Shown one piece after another: positions 34,526-43,014 of a DNA stretch of 64,000 bases; position 1 is the first letter of the stretch; the number at the start of each line of letters is the position of its first letter. The notes under the pieces were generated by a model, which ran no database searches, was not told where the DNA came from, and saw only the letters and a program-made list of their open reading frames with translations. The position numbers were made by a program, and so were the translations under genes. Source of the DNA: an uncultured Lachnospiraceae bacterium (GTDB taxonomy: Bacteria > Bacillota > Clostridia > Lachnospirales > Lachnospiraceae); NCBI GenBank assembly GCA_902768735.1, contig CACXMK010000003.1:1-64000 (forward strand), given 5' to 3'.

Positions 34526-34589
34526 TTTATTCCAGGAGAATACTATTTCAGAAGATTACTATTTCAGGAGATTACTATTTCAGGAGATT
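34526..34589. repeat. Four 16-bp tandem units, each carrying a Shine-Dalgarno-like AGGAGA
   Basis: Three nearly identical units ACTATTTCAGGAGATT (34542, 34558, 34574; the first has one change) are preceded by a degenerate copy TTTATTCCAGGAGAAT (34526). The last unit provides the ribosome-binding site for the gene starting at 34594, so this is an array of duplicated ribosome sites. Confidence 0.9.
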
Positions 34590-34593
34590 TATC

Positions 34594-35490
34594 ATGTTCG
34601 GATATGTAGTTGTAAACGAACCGGACCTAAGGATCCGTGAATACGATCTGTACCGTTCCTATTACTGCGGCATCTGTATGGATCTGAAGGAGCAGTACGG
34701 CCAGACAGGCAGGCTTACGCTGAGCTATGACACGACGTTTCTTGCGCTGCTCCTGACAAGCCTGTATGAACCGGAGGATCTTACGGATACGATACGCTGT
34801 ATTGTCCACCCGTTTCATAAGCATAAGACCCGCCGCAATGAATATACCCGTTACGCGGCTGATATGGGTATCATTCTCTCCTTTTATTCGTGTCTCGACG
34901 ACTGGAAGGATGAAAAAGACGCGGGGAAAAAGATTATGGCGGCTGCGCTCCGCAAGAAGAGCGAAGCGGCAAGTCTGCGCCATCCCGCGAAAGCTGCCGT
35001 CATCGAAGAGAAACTGCGCGAACTCCATGAGCTGGAAACCGGTGCCGGGAACTCCTCTGCAGCCGTATCTCCCGCTATAGTCCTGGATCGTGCCGGCGGC
35101 ATCTTTGGGGATCTTATGGCAGAAGTGTTTGATTATAAAAAGGACGAGTGGAGTGCTGCTCTAAGGCGTACCGGCTTTTATTTGGGCAAATTCATCTATC
35201 TTTTGGACGCCTATGACGATCTGGAGAAAGATGAAAAATCCGGCAGCTTTAATCCTCTCCTGCCGTTCAAAGGCAGAATGGATCTCGATCAATATGTCCG
35301 GGGGATACTGACGATGACGATCTCGGAGTGCACTGCAGCTTTTGAGACGCTCCCTATCGTAGAAAATATTGATATCCTTCGGAATATATTGTATTGTGGA
35401 GTATGGTGCAAGTTTGACGAAAGGTGCGGGAAACGTAACGAGGCTTCGTCCTTGGTCGATTCCCGGGAAGGGACCGCGCGAGATGAGTGA
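34594..35490 (+). CDS. DUF5685-family protein
   Basis: 298 residues. The start [18 protein letters not shown] and the following [13 protein letters not shown] match the DUF5685 pattern known from Clostridia. Cysteines at YYCGIC and a later DAYDDLEKD, rich in Asp, suggest a metal- or prenyl-type active site, but no activity is established. The end overlaps the dnaJ-type gene by eight bases, so they are translationally coupled. Its ribosome site comes from the last unit of the tandem repeat. Confidence 0.82.
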   Translation: MFGYVVVNEPDLRIREYDLYRSYYCGICMDLKEQYGQTGRLTLSYDTTFLALLLTSLYEPEDLTDTIRCIVHPFHKHKTRRNEYTRYAADMGIILSFYSCLDDWKDEKDAGKKIMAAALRKKSEAASLRHPAKAAVIEEKLRELHELETGAGNSSAAVSPAIVLDRAGGIFGDLMAEVFDYKKDEWSAALRRTGFYLGKFIYLLDAYDDLEKDEKSGSFNPLLPFKGRMDLDQYVRGILTMTISECTAAFETLPIVENIDILRNILYCGVWCKFDERCGKRNEASSLVDSREGTARDE

Positions 35491-36232
35491 TCCGTATAAG
35501 GTACTGGGCGTTTCCAGAGACGCTTCTGACGATGAGATCAAAAAAGCATACAGGACGATGAGTAAGAAATATCATCCTGACGCCAATATTAATAACCCCA
35601 ATAAAGACAAGGCGGAGGAGATGTTTAAGCTGGTTCAGGAAGCGTACCAGCAGATCATTTATGAGCGCCAGCATCCTTACTCGACTTCGGGAAGCAGCTA
35701 CGGAAGCTCCGGAAGTTCCTCCGGATATTCCGGCGGCTACAGCAGCGGCGGTACAGGCTACAACGGCCAGTTCTACACCAATTGGGACGATTTCTTTAAC
35801 GACTTCTTCACAGGCGCTTTCACCGGACAGTACCAGAACAGCTATAACCAGTCGCAGGGTATGAGCGATTACGACAAGTACATGCGCGCAGCTGCGAGCT
35901 ATATCAACAACAGGCACTATACAGAGGCCATCAACGTCCTCTCAAATATCGAAGACCACAGTGCTCTCTGGTATTACTACAGCGCTATCGCGCACGCCGG
36001 ACTCGGAAACCATGCGCAGGCTCTGGAATACGCAACGATCGCCGCAGACATGGAGCCGAACAACTACTCCTACCAGAATCTCGTCACGCAGTTAAGCTCC
36101 GGCAGTACGTTCTACCAGAACCGCCAGAAAAATTATGTGCGGTCCTACGACACCGGACAGTGGTGTATTCGCCTGTGTCTGTTAAATGCATTTCTCAATC
36201 TCTTTTGCGGCGGACGTTTCTTCTGCTGCTGA
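35483..36232 (+). CDS. DnaJ-domain protein with a C-terminal helical region
   Basis: 249 residues from the ATG at 35483, where the J domain begins ([18 protein letters not shown]); the longer upstream frame is inside the DUF5685 gene. The HPD motif is intact (YHPDANI). A Ser/Gly/Tyr-rich linker and FFNDFFTG repeats lead into a TPR-like helical segment ([39 protein letters not shown]) and a hydrophobic Cys-ended tail (GGRFFCC). It lacks the DnaJ zinc finger, so it is a specialised J protein that would recruit DnaK to particular clients, perhaps linked to the coupled DUF5685 protein. The hydrophobic end may associate with the membrane. Confidence 0.88.
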   Translation: MSDPYKVLGVSRDASDDEIKKAYRTMSKKYHPDANINNPNKDKAEEMFKLVQEAYQQIIYERQHPYSTSGSSYGSSGSSSGYSGGYSSGGTGYNGQFYTNWDDFFNDFFTGAFTGQYQNSYNQSQGMSDYDKYMRAAASYINNRHYTEAINVLSNIEDHSALWYYYSAIAHAGLGNHAQALEYATIAADMEPNNYSYQNLVTQLSSGSTFYQNRQKNYVRSYDTGQWCIRLCLLNAFLNLFCGGRFFCC

Positions 36233-36272
36233 AATATAAAAGACGCCCTGAGGGGGCGTCTTTTATATTTCA
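36230..36272. terminator. Bidirectional terminator formed by two convergent stop codons
   Basis: A perfect 19-bp stem (36230-36248 with 36254-36272, loop TGAGG) contains GACGCCC/GGGCGTC and flanking A/T runs. The plus-strand dnaJ TGA is the first three bases of the left arm and the minus-strand SEC-C gene TGA is the end of the right arm, so both transcripts terminate on the same symmetric hairpin. Confidence 0.92.
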
Positions 36273-36776
36273 GCGGTTCTTGCCGTGGCATTTCTTATAT
36301 TTCTTTCCAGAGCCGCAGGGGCAGGGATCGTTAGGATAGATCTTCGCGGGCTTTCTGACAGTTCCGCTCTCCTTCTGTTCCTTGTAAAGTTCCTTTCTCT
36401 TCTCCTCGTCAAAGATCGGTTCCCACTCTTCAAGGCCGTAGAGCCAGTCAGCGCCTGCCGCGACCATGTTCTTATACAGGCGTTCTTTGTCAAAACCGAG
36501 ATTCACGACAGTATCCTCTTCCATCTCCTCGATGGGGTTGGGATTTACGAGGGAATCATTGATGCCGTCCAGAAATCCGGTCATTGTCATAAGATCCACA
36601 TTATATTTGTCAGCCAGTTCTTTGACTGTTCCGGTCACCACCTCATCAGGGTTCTTTAAAAGATCCGCGTAGATCTCTTTTTCCTTGGCAAAATAAGCGG
36701 ACCACATGCGCTGGATCTCTCCCCTGTTTGCCTTCTCGTCGTATGCCCTGTCTCTCCACTGTTTTAAAATACCCAT
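36270..36776 (-). CDS. SEC-C motif zinc-binding protein
   Basis: 168 residues. The C terminus carries the SEC-C signature PCPCGSGKKYKKCHG, which binds zinc through C-x-C and C-H. The N-terminal region is helical (FAKEKEIYADLLKNPDEVV) with no recognised domain. Many SecA-tail-like SEC-C proteins are small cytosolic proteins of unknown role. It begins about 27 bases after a TTGACA/AATAAT promoter, with GGAAAGG before the ATG. Confidence 0.85.
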   Translation of the reverse strand: MGILKQWRDRAYDEKANRGEIQRMWSAYFAKEKEIYADLLKNPDEVVTGTVKELADKYNVDLMTMTGFLDGINDSLVNPNPIEEMEEDTVVNLGFDKERLYKNMVAAGADWLYGLEEWEPIFDEEKRKELYKEQKESGTVRKPAKIYPNDPCPCGSGKKYKKCHGKNR

Positions 36777-36809
36777 AGCTGTACCTTTCCTTCCATCGTT
36801 CCTGTAATG

Positions 36810-36837
36810 ATTATTAAGCAGTGTCCGGCACTGTCAA
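36810..36837 (-). promoter_or_regulatory. Promoter of the SEC-C gene, overlapping the dapF stop
   Basis: Minus-strand TTGACA (36837-36832), 16 bases, AATAAT (36815-36810). CAGTG CCGGA CACTG in the spacer is a small inverted repeat. Confidence 0.55.
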
Positions 36838-37733
36838 AACAGCGCTGTATCCACGGTTCCCTCAAACACTGTGCGTGCAGGTCCCGTCATCCACACATTG
36901 TTGTTCGCCTCGTCCCATTCGATCTCAAGCTGTCCGCCGAGCACATCCACAAGTACTTTGCCGGAAGTCTTTCCTCCCAGCACGCAGGCGACGCCGACCG
37001 CACAGCAGCCTGTACCGCAGGCGAGCGTCTCTCCGGTACCTCTTTCCCACACCCGCATACTCACATGTCCCTCATCGATGACCCTGACAAATTCGGTATT
37101 GATCCTGTTGGGGAATCTGACATGGTTCTCGAATAAAGGGCCGATCTGCGTGAGCGGAAGCTCTTTTTCGTTGTCCACGAAGAGGACCGCGTGGGGGTTT
37201 CCCATCGAGACACAGGTGACTTTATACGTGTTTGCGCCTATCTCAAGCGGCGCGTCGATGACCGCACAGCTGATCTTTGTCCCGTCTCCGAGCTCAATCT
37301 TCTTACCTTCTGTTTCGTTATACAGGACCGGGATCTGGGAGGCCTCTAAGATCGCGGGACCCATATTCACCTTAACACGGGCGATCTTTCCGTTCTCGGG
37401 ATACAGAGTGAGATACTTGATCTTGCCAAAGCTCTCGACGGCGATCTGCGTGCTGTCGGTAAGGCCGTAATCATACACGTATTTGCCGACACAGCGGATG
37501 CCGTTTCCGCACATCTCACCGCGGCTTCCGTCAGCATTATACATTTCCATCTCAAAGTCGGCAATCCCCGAATCATTGATAAAGATCACACCGTCCCCGC
37601 CGATCCCGAAGTGACGGTCGCTGAGCTTTCTGACAAGCTCCGGCTTCTCCTCTTTAGGAATGCTCTGGGAAATGCCGTCAATATAGACATAGTCGTTGCC
37701 GCATCCTTCCATCTTCGTAAACTTAATGATCAT
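36834..37733 (-). CDS. dapF: Diaminopimelate epimerase
   Basis: 299 residues from the ATG at 37733 (AAGGAG six bases upstream). Both active-site cysteines are present: MCGNGIRC and ACGTGCCAVG, plus the MEGCGNDYVY start. It interconverts LL- and meso-DAP for lysine and peptidoglycan. It overlaps the end of the methyltransferase gene by eleven bases. The longer upstream frame start is not supported. The order is methyltransferase, dapF, then the SEC-C gene. Confidence 0.95.
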   Translation of the reverse strand: MIIKFTKMEGCGNDYVYIDGISQSIPKEEKPELVRKLSDRHFGIGGDGVIFINDSGIADFEMEMYNADGSRGEMCGNGIRCVGKYVYDYGLTDSTQIAVESFGKIKYLTLYPENGKIARVKVNMGPAILEASQIPVLYNETEGKKIELGDGTKISCAVIDAPLEIGANTYKVTCVSMGNPHAVLFVDNEKELPLTQIGPLFENHVRFPNRINTEFVRVIDEGHVSMRVWERGTGETLACGTGCCAVGVACVLGGKTSGKVLVDVLGGQLEIEWDEANNNVWMTGPARTVFEGTVDTALF

Positions 37734-38610
37734 CAGCTTCTCCTTCCGGTCTGCTCCCCTGTTCCATAAATCTCGGCACTTTTTTGGCCTTTTCCCGGAC
37801 AACGCACAGGATCCGCTCGCTGTCAGGTGTCACCGGCTCCATTGTATCGCTGTCTTCCTCGGTGACCCATTCCAGACCAGCGTTTTCCGCGAACCGCTTC
37901 ATTTCTTCAAGCGTGTACCCCCGCTGCTGGTGGATCTCCCGGTATTTGCGGAAAAGATTGTCATCCTTTTCGCCCGCCTCATCCCTTATGAACAGAGTCA
38001 GGTCATACTCATTGATGTTCGTCTCTTCGTCAAACCAGTTTTCCCAGATAAAGGAGCAGTCGTCCCTGTCCTCCGCGATCGTGCTGTCACCGATCACATC
38101 CCTGTACAGGTGGAGCGTCTTAAAATCAAAGACAAAGATACCGCCCGGGAACAGAAAAGTATTGACCCGGCGGAACAGCTTGTCCATGTCTTCGTCCGTA
38201 AGAAGATAATTGACGCTGTCTCCTACGCTGACAAAGGTCCCGGCTGTCCCGTAAAGCTCAAATTCCCGCATATCCTGGCACAGGTAGAGCGTGCGGTGTC
38301 CCCGCTTATCCCGTCTTTCCAAAGCGATCCCCAGCATCTCCTGGGAAAGATCGATCCCCATGACGTCATATCCTCTGTCTGCGAGGATCTCTGTGAATTT
38401 CCCGGTTCCGCATCCAAGATCGACAACCAGGTTCTTTTCCGCCGCGAGAAGGACATCTTTTGCTTCGCTCGCTCCTGTCCTTAGGTGAGATGGTTTGGAC
38501 AGCCCGTATCGTGAGATCATCTCTGTGATCCTGTCAGCTGTGAGCCGATAATCCGTGCCGTCCATGAACTCGTCATAAACGGAGGCAAAACTCCGATAAC
38601 TCTCATACAT
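37723..38610 (-). CDS. Class I SAM-dependent methyltransferase
   Basis: 295 residues. The Rossmann motif I VDLGCGTGKF and later motifs GIDLSQEML and CQDMREF are clear, and YRSFASVYDEFMDG at the N terminus is usual in a small-molecule methyltransferase group. The acceptor cannot be told. It is coupled to dapF by an eleven-base overlap, which is common for such genes in Clostridia but does not by itself define the substrate. Confidence 0.88.
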   Translation of the reverse strand: MYESYRSFASVYDEFMDGTDYRLTADRITEMISRYGLSKPSHLRTGASEAKDVLLAAEKNLVVDLGCGTGKFTEILADRGYDVMGIDLSQEMLGIALERRDKRGHRTLYLCQDMREFELYGTAGTFVSVGDSVNYLLTDEDMDKLFRRVNTFLFPGGIFVFDFKTLHLYRDVIGDSTIAEDRDDCSFIWENWFDEETNINEYDLTLFIRDEAGEKDDNLFRKYREIHQQRGYTLEEMKRFAENAGLEWVTEEDSDTMEPVTPDSERILCVVREKAKKVPRFMEQGSRPEGEADDH

Positions 38611-38647
38611 ATGTGGTTCCGTCCTTATTTAACTATCAAAACACGGT

Positions 38648-39148
38648 TCAATATACAAACTGCGCGAGGAGCCCGTAAGATACGATGGACATGATCACCG
38701 TCGCGATCAGGATCCCCAGGATCTCAGCGATCAGCGCCTTTTTAAAGTCTACATCAAGAAGCGCCGCAATGAGCGACCCGGTCCATCCGCCGGTACCGGG
38801 AAGAGGTATGCCGACAAAGAGCATAAGGCCGAGAAACTCGCCTTTTTCCAGAGCGTCGCTCTTTTTTTCGGCTCTCGATTCCAGTTTATTCACCAGCTTT
38901 TCCGTTGGTCCGTACAGTTTGAGCCATTCAAAGATCTTCCTGATAAAGAGAAGGATGAACGGGATCGGCAGAAAGTTTCCGATCACGCAGATCGGGATCG
39001 CCTCCACGATATTAACGCCGAGAAGCGACGCTACGATCAGTCCTCCCCTGCACTCAAGGATAGGCATCAGGGAAACGATAAAGATGACTGCCTTTGCTGA
39101 AATATATTTTCCGAGATGCGCTGCAAACCAGGCTGCTAAACCTTCCAT
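38648..39148 (-). CDS. Small multi-drug export family membrane protein
   Basis: 166 residues with three to four hydrophobic segments; RGGLIVASLLGV, IGNFLPIPFILLFIRK and GIPLPGTGGWTGSLIAALL match the sm_multidrug_ex (COG2426) family. The name reflects an early annotation and transport activity is not well proven. The start has AAGGAA nine bases upstream, inside the first of three 15-base tandem repeats (39153-39197). It lies between hisC and the methyltransferase genes on the same strand. Confidence 0.85.
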   Translation of the reverse strand: MEGLAAWFAAHLGKYISAKAVIFIVSLMPILECRGGLIVASLLGVNIVEAIPICVIGNFLPIPFILLFIRKIFEWLKLYGPTEKLVNKLESRAEKKSDALEKGEFLGLMLFVGIPLPGTGGWTGSLIAALLDVDFKKALIAEILGILIATVIMSIVSYGLLAQFVY

Positions 39149-39152
39149 ATAT

Positions 39153-39197
39153 TATGATTCCTTATACTGTGATTCCTATTACTATAATTTCTTGATC
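39153..39197. repeat. Three 15-bp tandem units carrying the ribosome site
   Basis: TATGATTCCTTATAC, TGTGATTCCTATTAC and TATAATTTCTTGATC are contiguous. On the minus strand each contains AGGAA or AGAAA, and the unit nearest the start provides the Shine-Dalgarno sequence. Confidence 0.8.
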
Positions 39198-39255
39198 TTA
39201 CTGTTATTTGTGATGATCTGAAAGCGGCCTTGCCCCTGCTCCTGACATTTTCGTT

Positions 39256-40332
39256 TCAGTTTGCCGTGATCTCCTTAAGTGCCGCGATCACAGCGTCCAT
39301 CTGCTCGTCTGTTCCGATCGTGATCCTGAGATACTCGCTGATCAGAGGCTTGTTCCAATGACGGACCAGGATATTTTTCTCCCGGAGCTTTTTAAAGAGC
39401 AGGTCGCCGGAATAGTCCGGATGCTTTGCAAAAACGAAGTTTGTCTTGGAGTCCGGAAACAGGAAACCGAGAGAGGCGAGCTCCTCTTTAAAGCGCTCCC
39501 TTGTGCGCACGATCCTTCCTGTCGTTTCCTCAAAGTAGGCCCTGTCCTCTACCGCCGCCGTTCCGATCATGATCGACGGGAGGTTCATCGTATAGGAGTT
39601 AAAGGAGAACTTCACATCTTTCAGGTAACGGATCAGCTTTTCATTTCCCATCGCGAATCCGATCCTGACACCTGCAAGGGAACGGGATTTGGAAAATGTC
39701 TGAACGACCAGGAGATTGTCATACTTGTCGATGAGCGGCAGCGCACTTGTGCCGCCGAAATCAATATAAGCTTCATCGATGATGACAACGCTGTCAGGAT
39801 TGCCTTTGACGATCATTTCAATCTTGGAGAGCGGCTCCAAAACACCTGTGGGCGCATTGGGATTGGGGAAAATGATCCCGCCGTTCGGCTCCTTCGTAAG
39901 CCCCGGCATATACACGTACGGGTCGATGGTAAGTCCCCTCGTGAGAGGGATCTCGGTGTATTTGATCCCCACAAGGTCCGCCCAGACGGGATAAAAGCTA
40001 TAGGTGATCTTCGGGAACAGAATGGGCTCTCCGCTGTTAAAAAAAGTCAGAAAACACAGCGCCAGAACATCGTCAGAACCAATACCGACGAAGATCTTTT
40101 CGCTGCTGATCCCGTAAAAATCTGCCAGTGCGTCCACAAGCGCCGTTGCATTCATGTCCGGATACAGACGCAGGTCATCAGATCTTTTTTCCAGTTCCCT
40201 GATCGCATCCCGGACACCGGGCGCAGGGGGGTAAGGGCACTCGTTCGTATTGAGTTTAATGATGCTTTTATCCTTCGGCTGTTCACCGGCGACATAAGGT
40301 TCCACTTTTCTGATTTTTGATTCCCAGGACAA
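39256..40332 (-). CDS. hisC: Histidinol-phosphate aminotransferase
   Basis: 358 residues, fold-type I PLP enzyme. The Lys-containing segment QTFSKSRSLAGVRIGFAMG, the NTNECPYPP start and IIDEAYIDFG are typical of HisC. It acts in histidine synthesis and may also accept aromatic amino acids. The start is a TTG at 40332, six bases from AGGAGG, with an out-of-frame ATG squeezed between; that ATG opens a 61-codon shadow frame. No other his gene is in the window. Confidence 0.92.
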   Translation of the reverse strand: MSWESKIRKVEPYVAGEQPKDKSIIKLNTNECPYPPAPGVRDAIRELEKRSDDLRLYPDMNATALVDALADFYGISSEKIFVGIGSDDVLALCFLTFFNSGEPILFPKITYSFYPVWADLVGIKYTEIPLTRGLTIDPYVYMPGLTKEPNGGIIFPNPNAPTGVLEPLSKIEMIVKGNPDSVVIIDEAYIDFGGTSALPLIDKYDNLLVVQTFSKSRSLAGVRIGFAMGNEKLIRYLKDVKFSFNSYTMNLPSIMIGTAAVEDRAYFEETTGRIVRTRERFKEELASLGFLFPDSKTNFVFAKHPDYSGDLLFKKLREKNILVRHWNKPLISEYLRITIGTDEQMDAVIAALKEITAN

Positions 40333-40365
40333 AGCATACCTCCTAAATCATTTTTATTACATCTT

Positions 40366-41730
40366 TCAAATCATCTCTTCGGGATGAAAGATCTCGTTAA
40401 ATCTGTCTTCTGTCAAAAACCCGAGCCTGACGCATGCTTCTTTAAGGGAAATGTTCTCTTTGTAAGCGAGCTTTGCTGTCTTTGCCGCGTTTTCATAGCC
40501 TATATAAGGATTGAGCGCCGTGACCAGCATCAGGGAATTGTACAGGTTGTGTTTCATTCTTCTCCGGTTGGCCTTGATGCCGCTCACGCAGTTCGTCCTG
40601 AAGGATTCGAGAACGTCCGTTAAAAGACGCGCGGATTGAAGGTAGTTGTAAATAATGACCGGCATAAAGACATTAAGCTGGAAGTTCCCCTGGGATGCAG
40701 CCATGCCGATCGCCGCGTCGTTCCCCATGACCTGCACCGCGACCATGGTGACCGCTTCGCACTGGGTGGGATTGACCTTACCGGGCATAATAGAGCTTCC
40801 GGGCTCGTTCTCGGGGATCAGGATCTCGCCGAGACCGCAGCGCGGACCGCTCGAAAGCCATCTGATATCATTTGCGATCTTTAAAAGATCAGCCGCCAGC
40901 GCTTTCAGGGCGCCGTGTGAGAAGACGATCGCGTCTTTTGCGGAGAGTGCGTGAAATTTATTCTCTTCCGACTTGAATTCATAGGAAGTCAGCTCCGAGA
41001 CAGCCCTTGCGGCTTCTTCTGCAAAGCCTTTGGGCGCGTTGAGGCCCGTTCCGACAGCAGTACCTCCAAGAGCGAGCTCTCTGAGGCTCTTTTCGGAATC
41101 TCTGATCATGACTGCGCATTTTTCGAGCATCGCTCTCCAGCCGCTGATCTCCTGTGAGAAAGAGATCGGGACCGCGTCCTGAAGATGTGTGCGCCCGCTC
41201 TTGACGATCCCCTCGTTTTCCTCTTCGAGTCTCTTCATCTCCGCCGACATTCTCGTAAGCGCGGGAAGCAGGCCCTCCTCGAGAGAAAGGACCGCGGCTA
41301 TGTGCATTGCCGTCGGAAATGTATCATTGGAGCTCTGCGACATATTGACCGTGTCGTTCGGATGCAGGAGCTTTTCTCCCGCGATCTCATTGCCGCGGTT
41401 CGCAATCACTTCGTTGACGTTCATATTGGACTGTGTGCCGCTCCCTGTCTGCCACACGACAAGCGGAAAATCACTGTCGAGTTTTCCTTCCAGGATCTCG
41501 TCGCAGACCTGTCCGATCAGGCTGCATCTGTCCCCGTCGAGCCTGCCGAGCCTGTTATTGGCCGTTGCAGCAGCTTTCTTTAGAACAGCGAACGCCCTGA
41601 TGATCTCCGTCGGCATTTTCTCTGTTCCGATCCTGAAATTCTGGTAGCTTCTCTGCGTCTGTGCGCCCCAGTGGCAGTCCGCCGGAACCTGCATTTCCCC
41701 CATTGAGTCGTGTTCGATCCTGTATTCCAT
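40366..41730 (-). CDS. fumC: Fumarate hydratase, class II
   Basis: 454 residues. GSSIMPGKVNPTQCEA, the class II signature, and SGRTHLQDAVPI, WQTGSGTQSNMNVNEV and KANRRRM are all present. It interconverts fumarate and malate without an iron-sulphur cluster. It starts eight bases after the ACT-domain gene and precedes hisC by 33 bases. Argininosuccinate lyase and aspartase are relatives but lack this combination of motifs. Confidence 0.95.
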   Translation of the reverse strand: MEYRIEHDSMGEMQVPADCHWGAQTQRSYQNFRIGTEKMPTEIIRAFAVLKKAAATANNRLGRLDGDRCSLIGQVCDEILEGKLDSDFPLVVWQTGSGTQSNMNVNEVIANRGNEIAGEKLLHPNDTVNMSQSSNDTFPTAMHIAAVLSLEEGLLPALTRMSAEMKRLEEENEGIVKSGRTHLQDAVPISFSQEISGWRAMLEKCAVMIRDSEKSLRELALGGTAVGTGLNAPKGFAEEAARAVSELTSYEFKSEENKFHALSAKDAIVFSHGALKALAADLLKIANDIRWLSSGPRCGLGEILIPENEPGSSIMPGKVNPTQCEAVTMVAVQVMGNDAAIGMAASQGNFQLNVFMPVIIYNYLQSARLLTDVLESFRTNCVSGIKANRRRMKHNLYNSLMLVTALNPYIGYENAAKTAKLAYKENISLKEACVRLGFLTEDRFNEIFHPEEMI

Positions 41731-41738
41731 CCTCTGTC

Positions 41739-42002
41739 TTATTCCTCCGTGATCACATTGGAGTATGCCGTCTTGGCACTGATGCCGGGAAGCCTTCCGA
41801 TCCTGCCGGACAGGGCGCTGATCAGGTCCTGCGGCGCGTCGATCGCAACGCTTATTACGCTGATTCCTTTGCTCCTGTAAGGGATCCCCATTCTTCCGAT
41901 GATATAATTCCGGTATTCGTGCAGGATCTCATTGATCTTCTGCGTCGCGTCCTCATTCTCAACGATGATTGAGATGACCGCCACTCTCGTGTTTATCCCC
42001 AT
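41739..42002 (-). CDS. ACT-domain regulator of the TM1266 type
   Basis: 87 residues: MGINTRVAVISIIVENED, HEYRNYIIGRMGIPY and ISVISVAIDAP match TM1266-like putative iron-only hydrogenase system regulators, whose fold resembles the NikR C-terminal/ACT domain. These usually sit near hydrogenase maturation genes; here it is directly before fumC. It probably binds a small ligand, and its target is unknown. Confidence 0.8.
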   Translation of the reverse strand: MGINTRVAVISIIVENEDATQKINEILHEYRNYIIGRMGIPYRSKGISVISVAIDAPQDLISALSGRIGRLPGISAKTAYSNVITEE

Positions 42003-42064
42003 AGTACTGCCCCGCTTAGTGCTGGTCCGAAAACCTTCCCCACATTATCCCATACAGCAGACGA

Positions 42065-42985
42065 TCATTGCTTACTGTAGACGATATAGGTGATCCCCAA
42101 ATCGTTCATCCCTCCGAATTCGGCCATGTACTCTCCGTTCTCATACATGAAGTCGAAATCCATGTCGAAGGTGCCCGAAAGACTCGCCTCTCCGAAAAGA
42201 TCGCGGATCTCGGATTCTGTGCTGCCCCATGTCAGTCCGCCGGGCATAGTGACCTCCGGGAGCACCGGCTCCTTACCGTCCTTGCCTTTTCCTTTGGTGA
42301 GGTAGATCCCGCTCATGGGAAGATCTGTCAGATCTGTATCTTCATTCGAATAATTGCCGAATTCAGCTGTCACGGTGACATCCTCGGCGGAAAACGCTTC
42401 GTTTGTCATAACTGCGGTCACGATCTCACTGGGCACGAGTATTTTGTTCTCCGGATCTTCTACGTTCTGGTACTCGATCTTCCAGTTCCCCAGCTTCATG
42501 CCGTCAAGTTCGATCGGGAATTCAAGTTCCATACCGTCAAAGACCATCTTTCCGTCTAAAAGCGCGAGGCCGTTTGAGGAAGTCTTTTTCTCTTTTTTGT
42601 TTTTATCATCAGCCTCTTTCTTTGTCTTTTCTTCCGGCTCGCCGTTATCAACTGCAGCAGGCTTTTTGATCACTTCCGGTTCCTGTGGCGCTTCTGTGAC
42701 AGATTCTTTCTCCTCTTCCACGGCGGGTTCTTCCGCAGGCGTTTCTGCTGCGGGAGTCTCCTCCGGTTTTACTTCCTGCTGCTCAGGTTTTTCGGCGACT
42801 GCTTCCGGTGTGATCTCCGGTGCCGGCGTCTCCACCGCTTCGGCAGCCGCTACGGCCTCTTCCTTCGGTGCCTGCTGCTCCTCTTTCTTTTTTCCGCCGC
42901 AGGAGCAAAGCCCTGCCGCCATGAGGAAAGCGAGAAGGACAGCCGCTGTTTTGGTCCAGATTCTAACGTATTTATTCTTTTTCAT
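42065..42985 (-). CDS. Lipoprotein with an acidic linker and a C-terminal domain
   Basis: 306 residues with a lipobox LCSC (Cys29). About 100 residues of Pro/Glu/Ala/Lys-rich linker (for example EETPAAETPAEEPAVEEE) lead to a domain starting NGLALLDGKMVFDGMELEF and containing TWGSTESEIRDLFGEASL. That last part looks like the repeated small domain found in Lachnospiraceae lipoproteins. Ribosome site GGGAGG. Function unknown; extracellular and membrane-anchored. Confidence 0.8.
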   Translation of the reverse strand: MKKNKYVRIWTKTAAVLLAFLMAAGLCSCGGKKKEEQQAPKEEAVAAAEAVETPAPEITPEAVAEKPEQQEVKPEETPAAETPAEEPAVEEEKESVTEAPQEPEVIKKPAAVDNGEPEEKTKKEADDKNKKEKKTSSNGLALLDGKMVFDGMELEFPIELDGMKLGNWKIEYQNVEDPENKILVPSEIVTAVMTNEAFSAEDVTVTAEFGNYSNEDTDLTDLPMSGIYLTKGKGKDGKEPVLPEVTMPGGLTWGSTESEIRDLFGEASLSGTFDMDFDFMYENGEYMAEFGGMNDLGITYIVYSKQ

Positions 42986-43014
42986 ACAAAACCTCCCGTA
43001 TAAAAACAGATGTA

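Noticed and set aside
39358..40320. Plus-strand frame of 320 codons opposite hisC
   Set aside because: Antisense to hisC with intact HisC motifs on the other strand; composition is that of a shadow.
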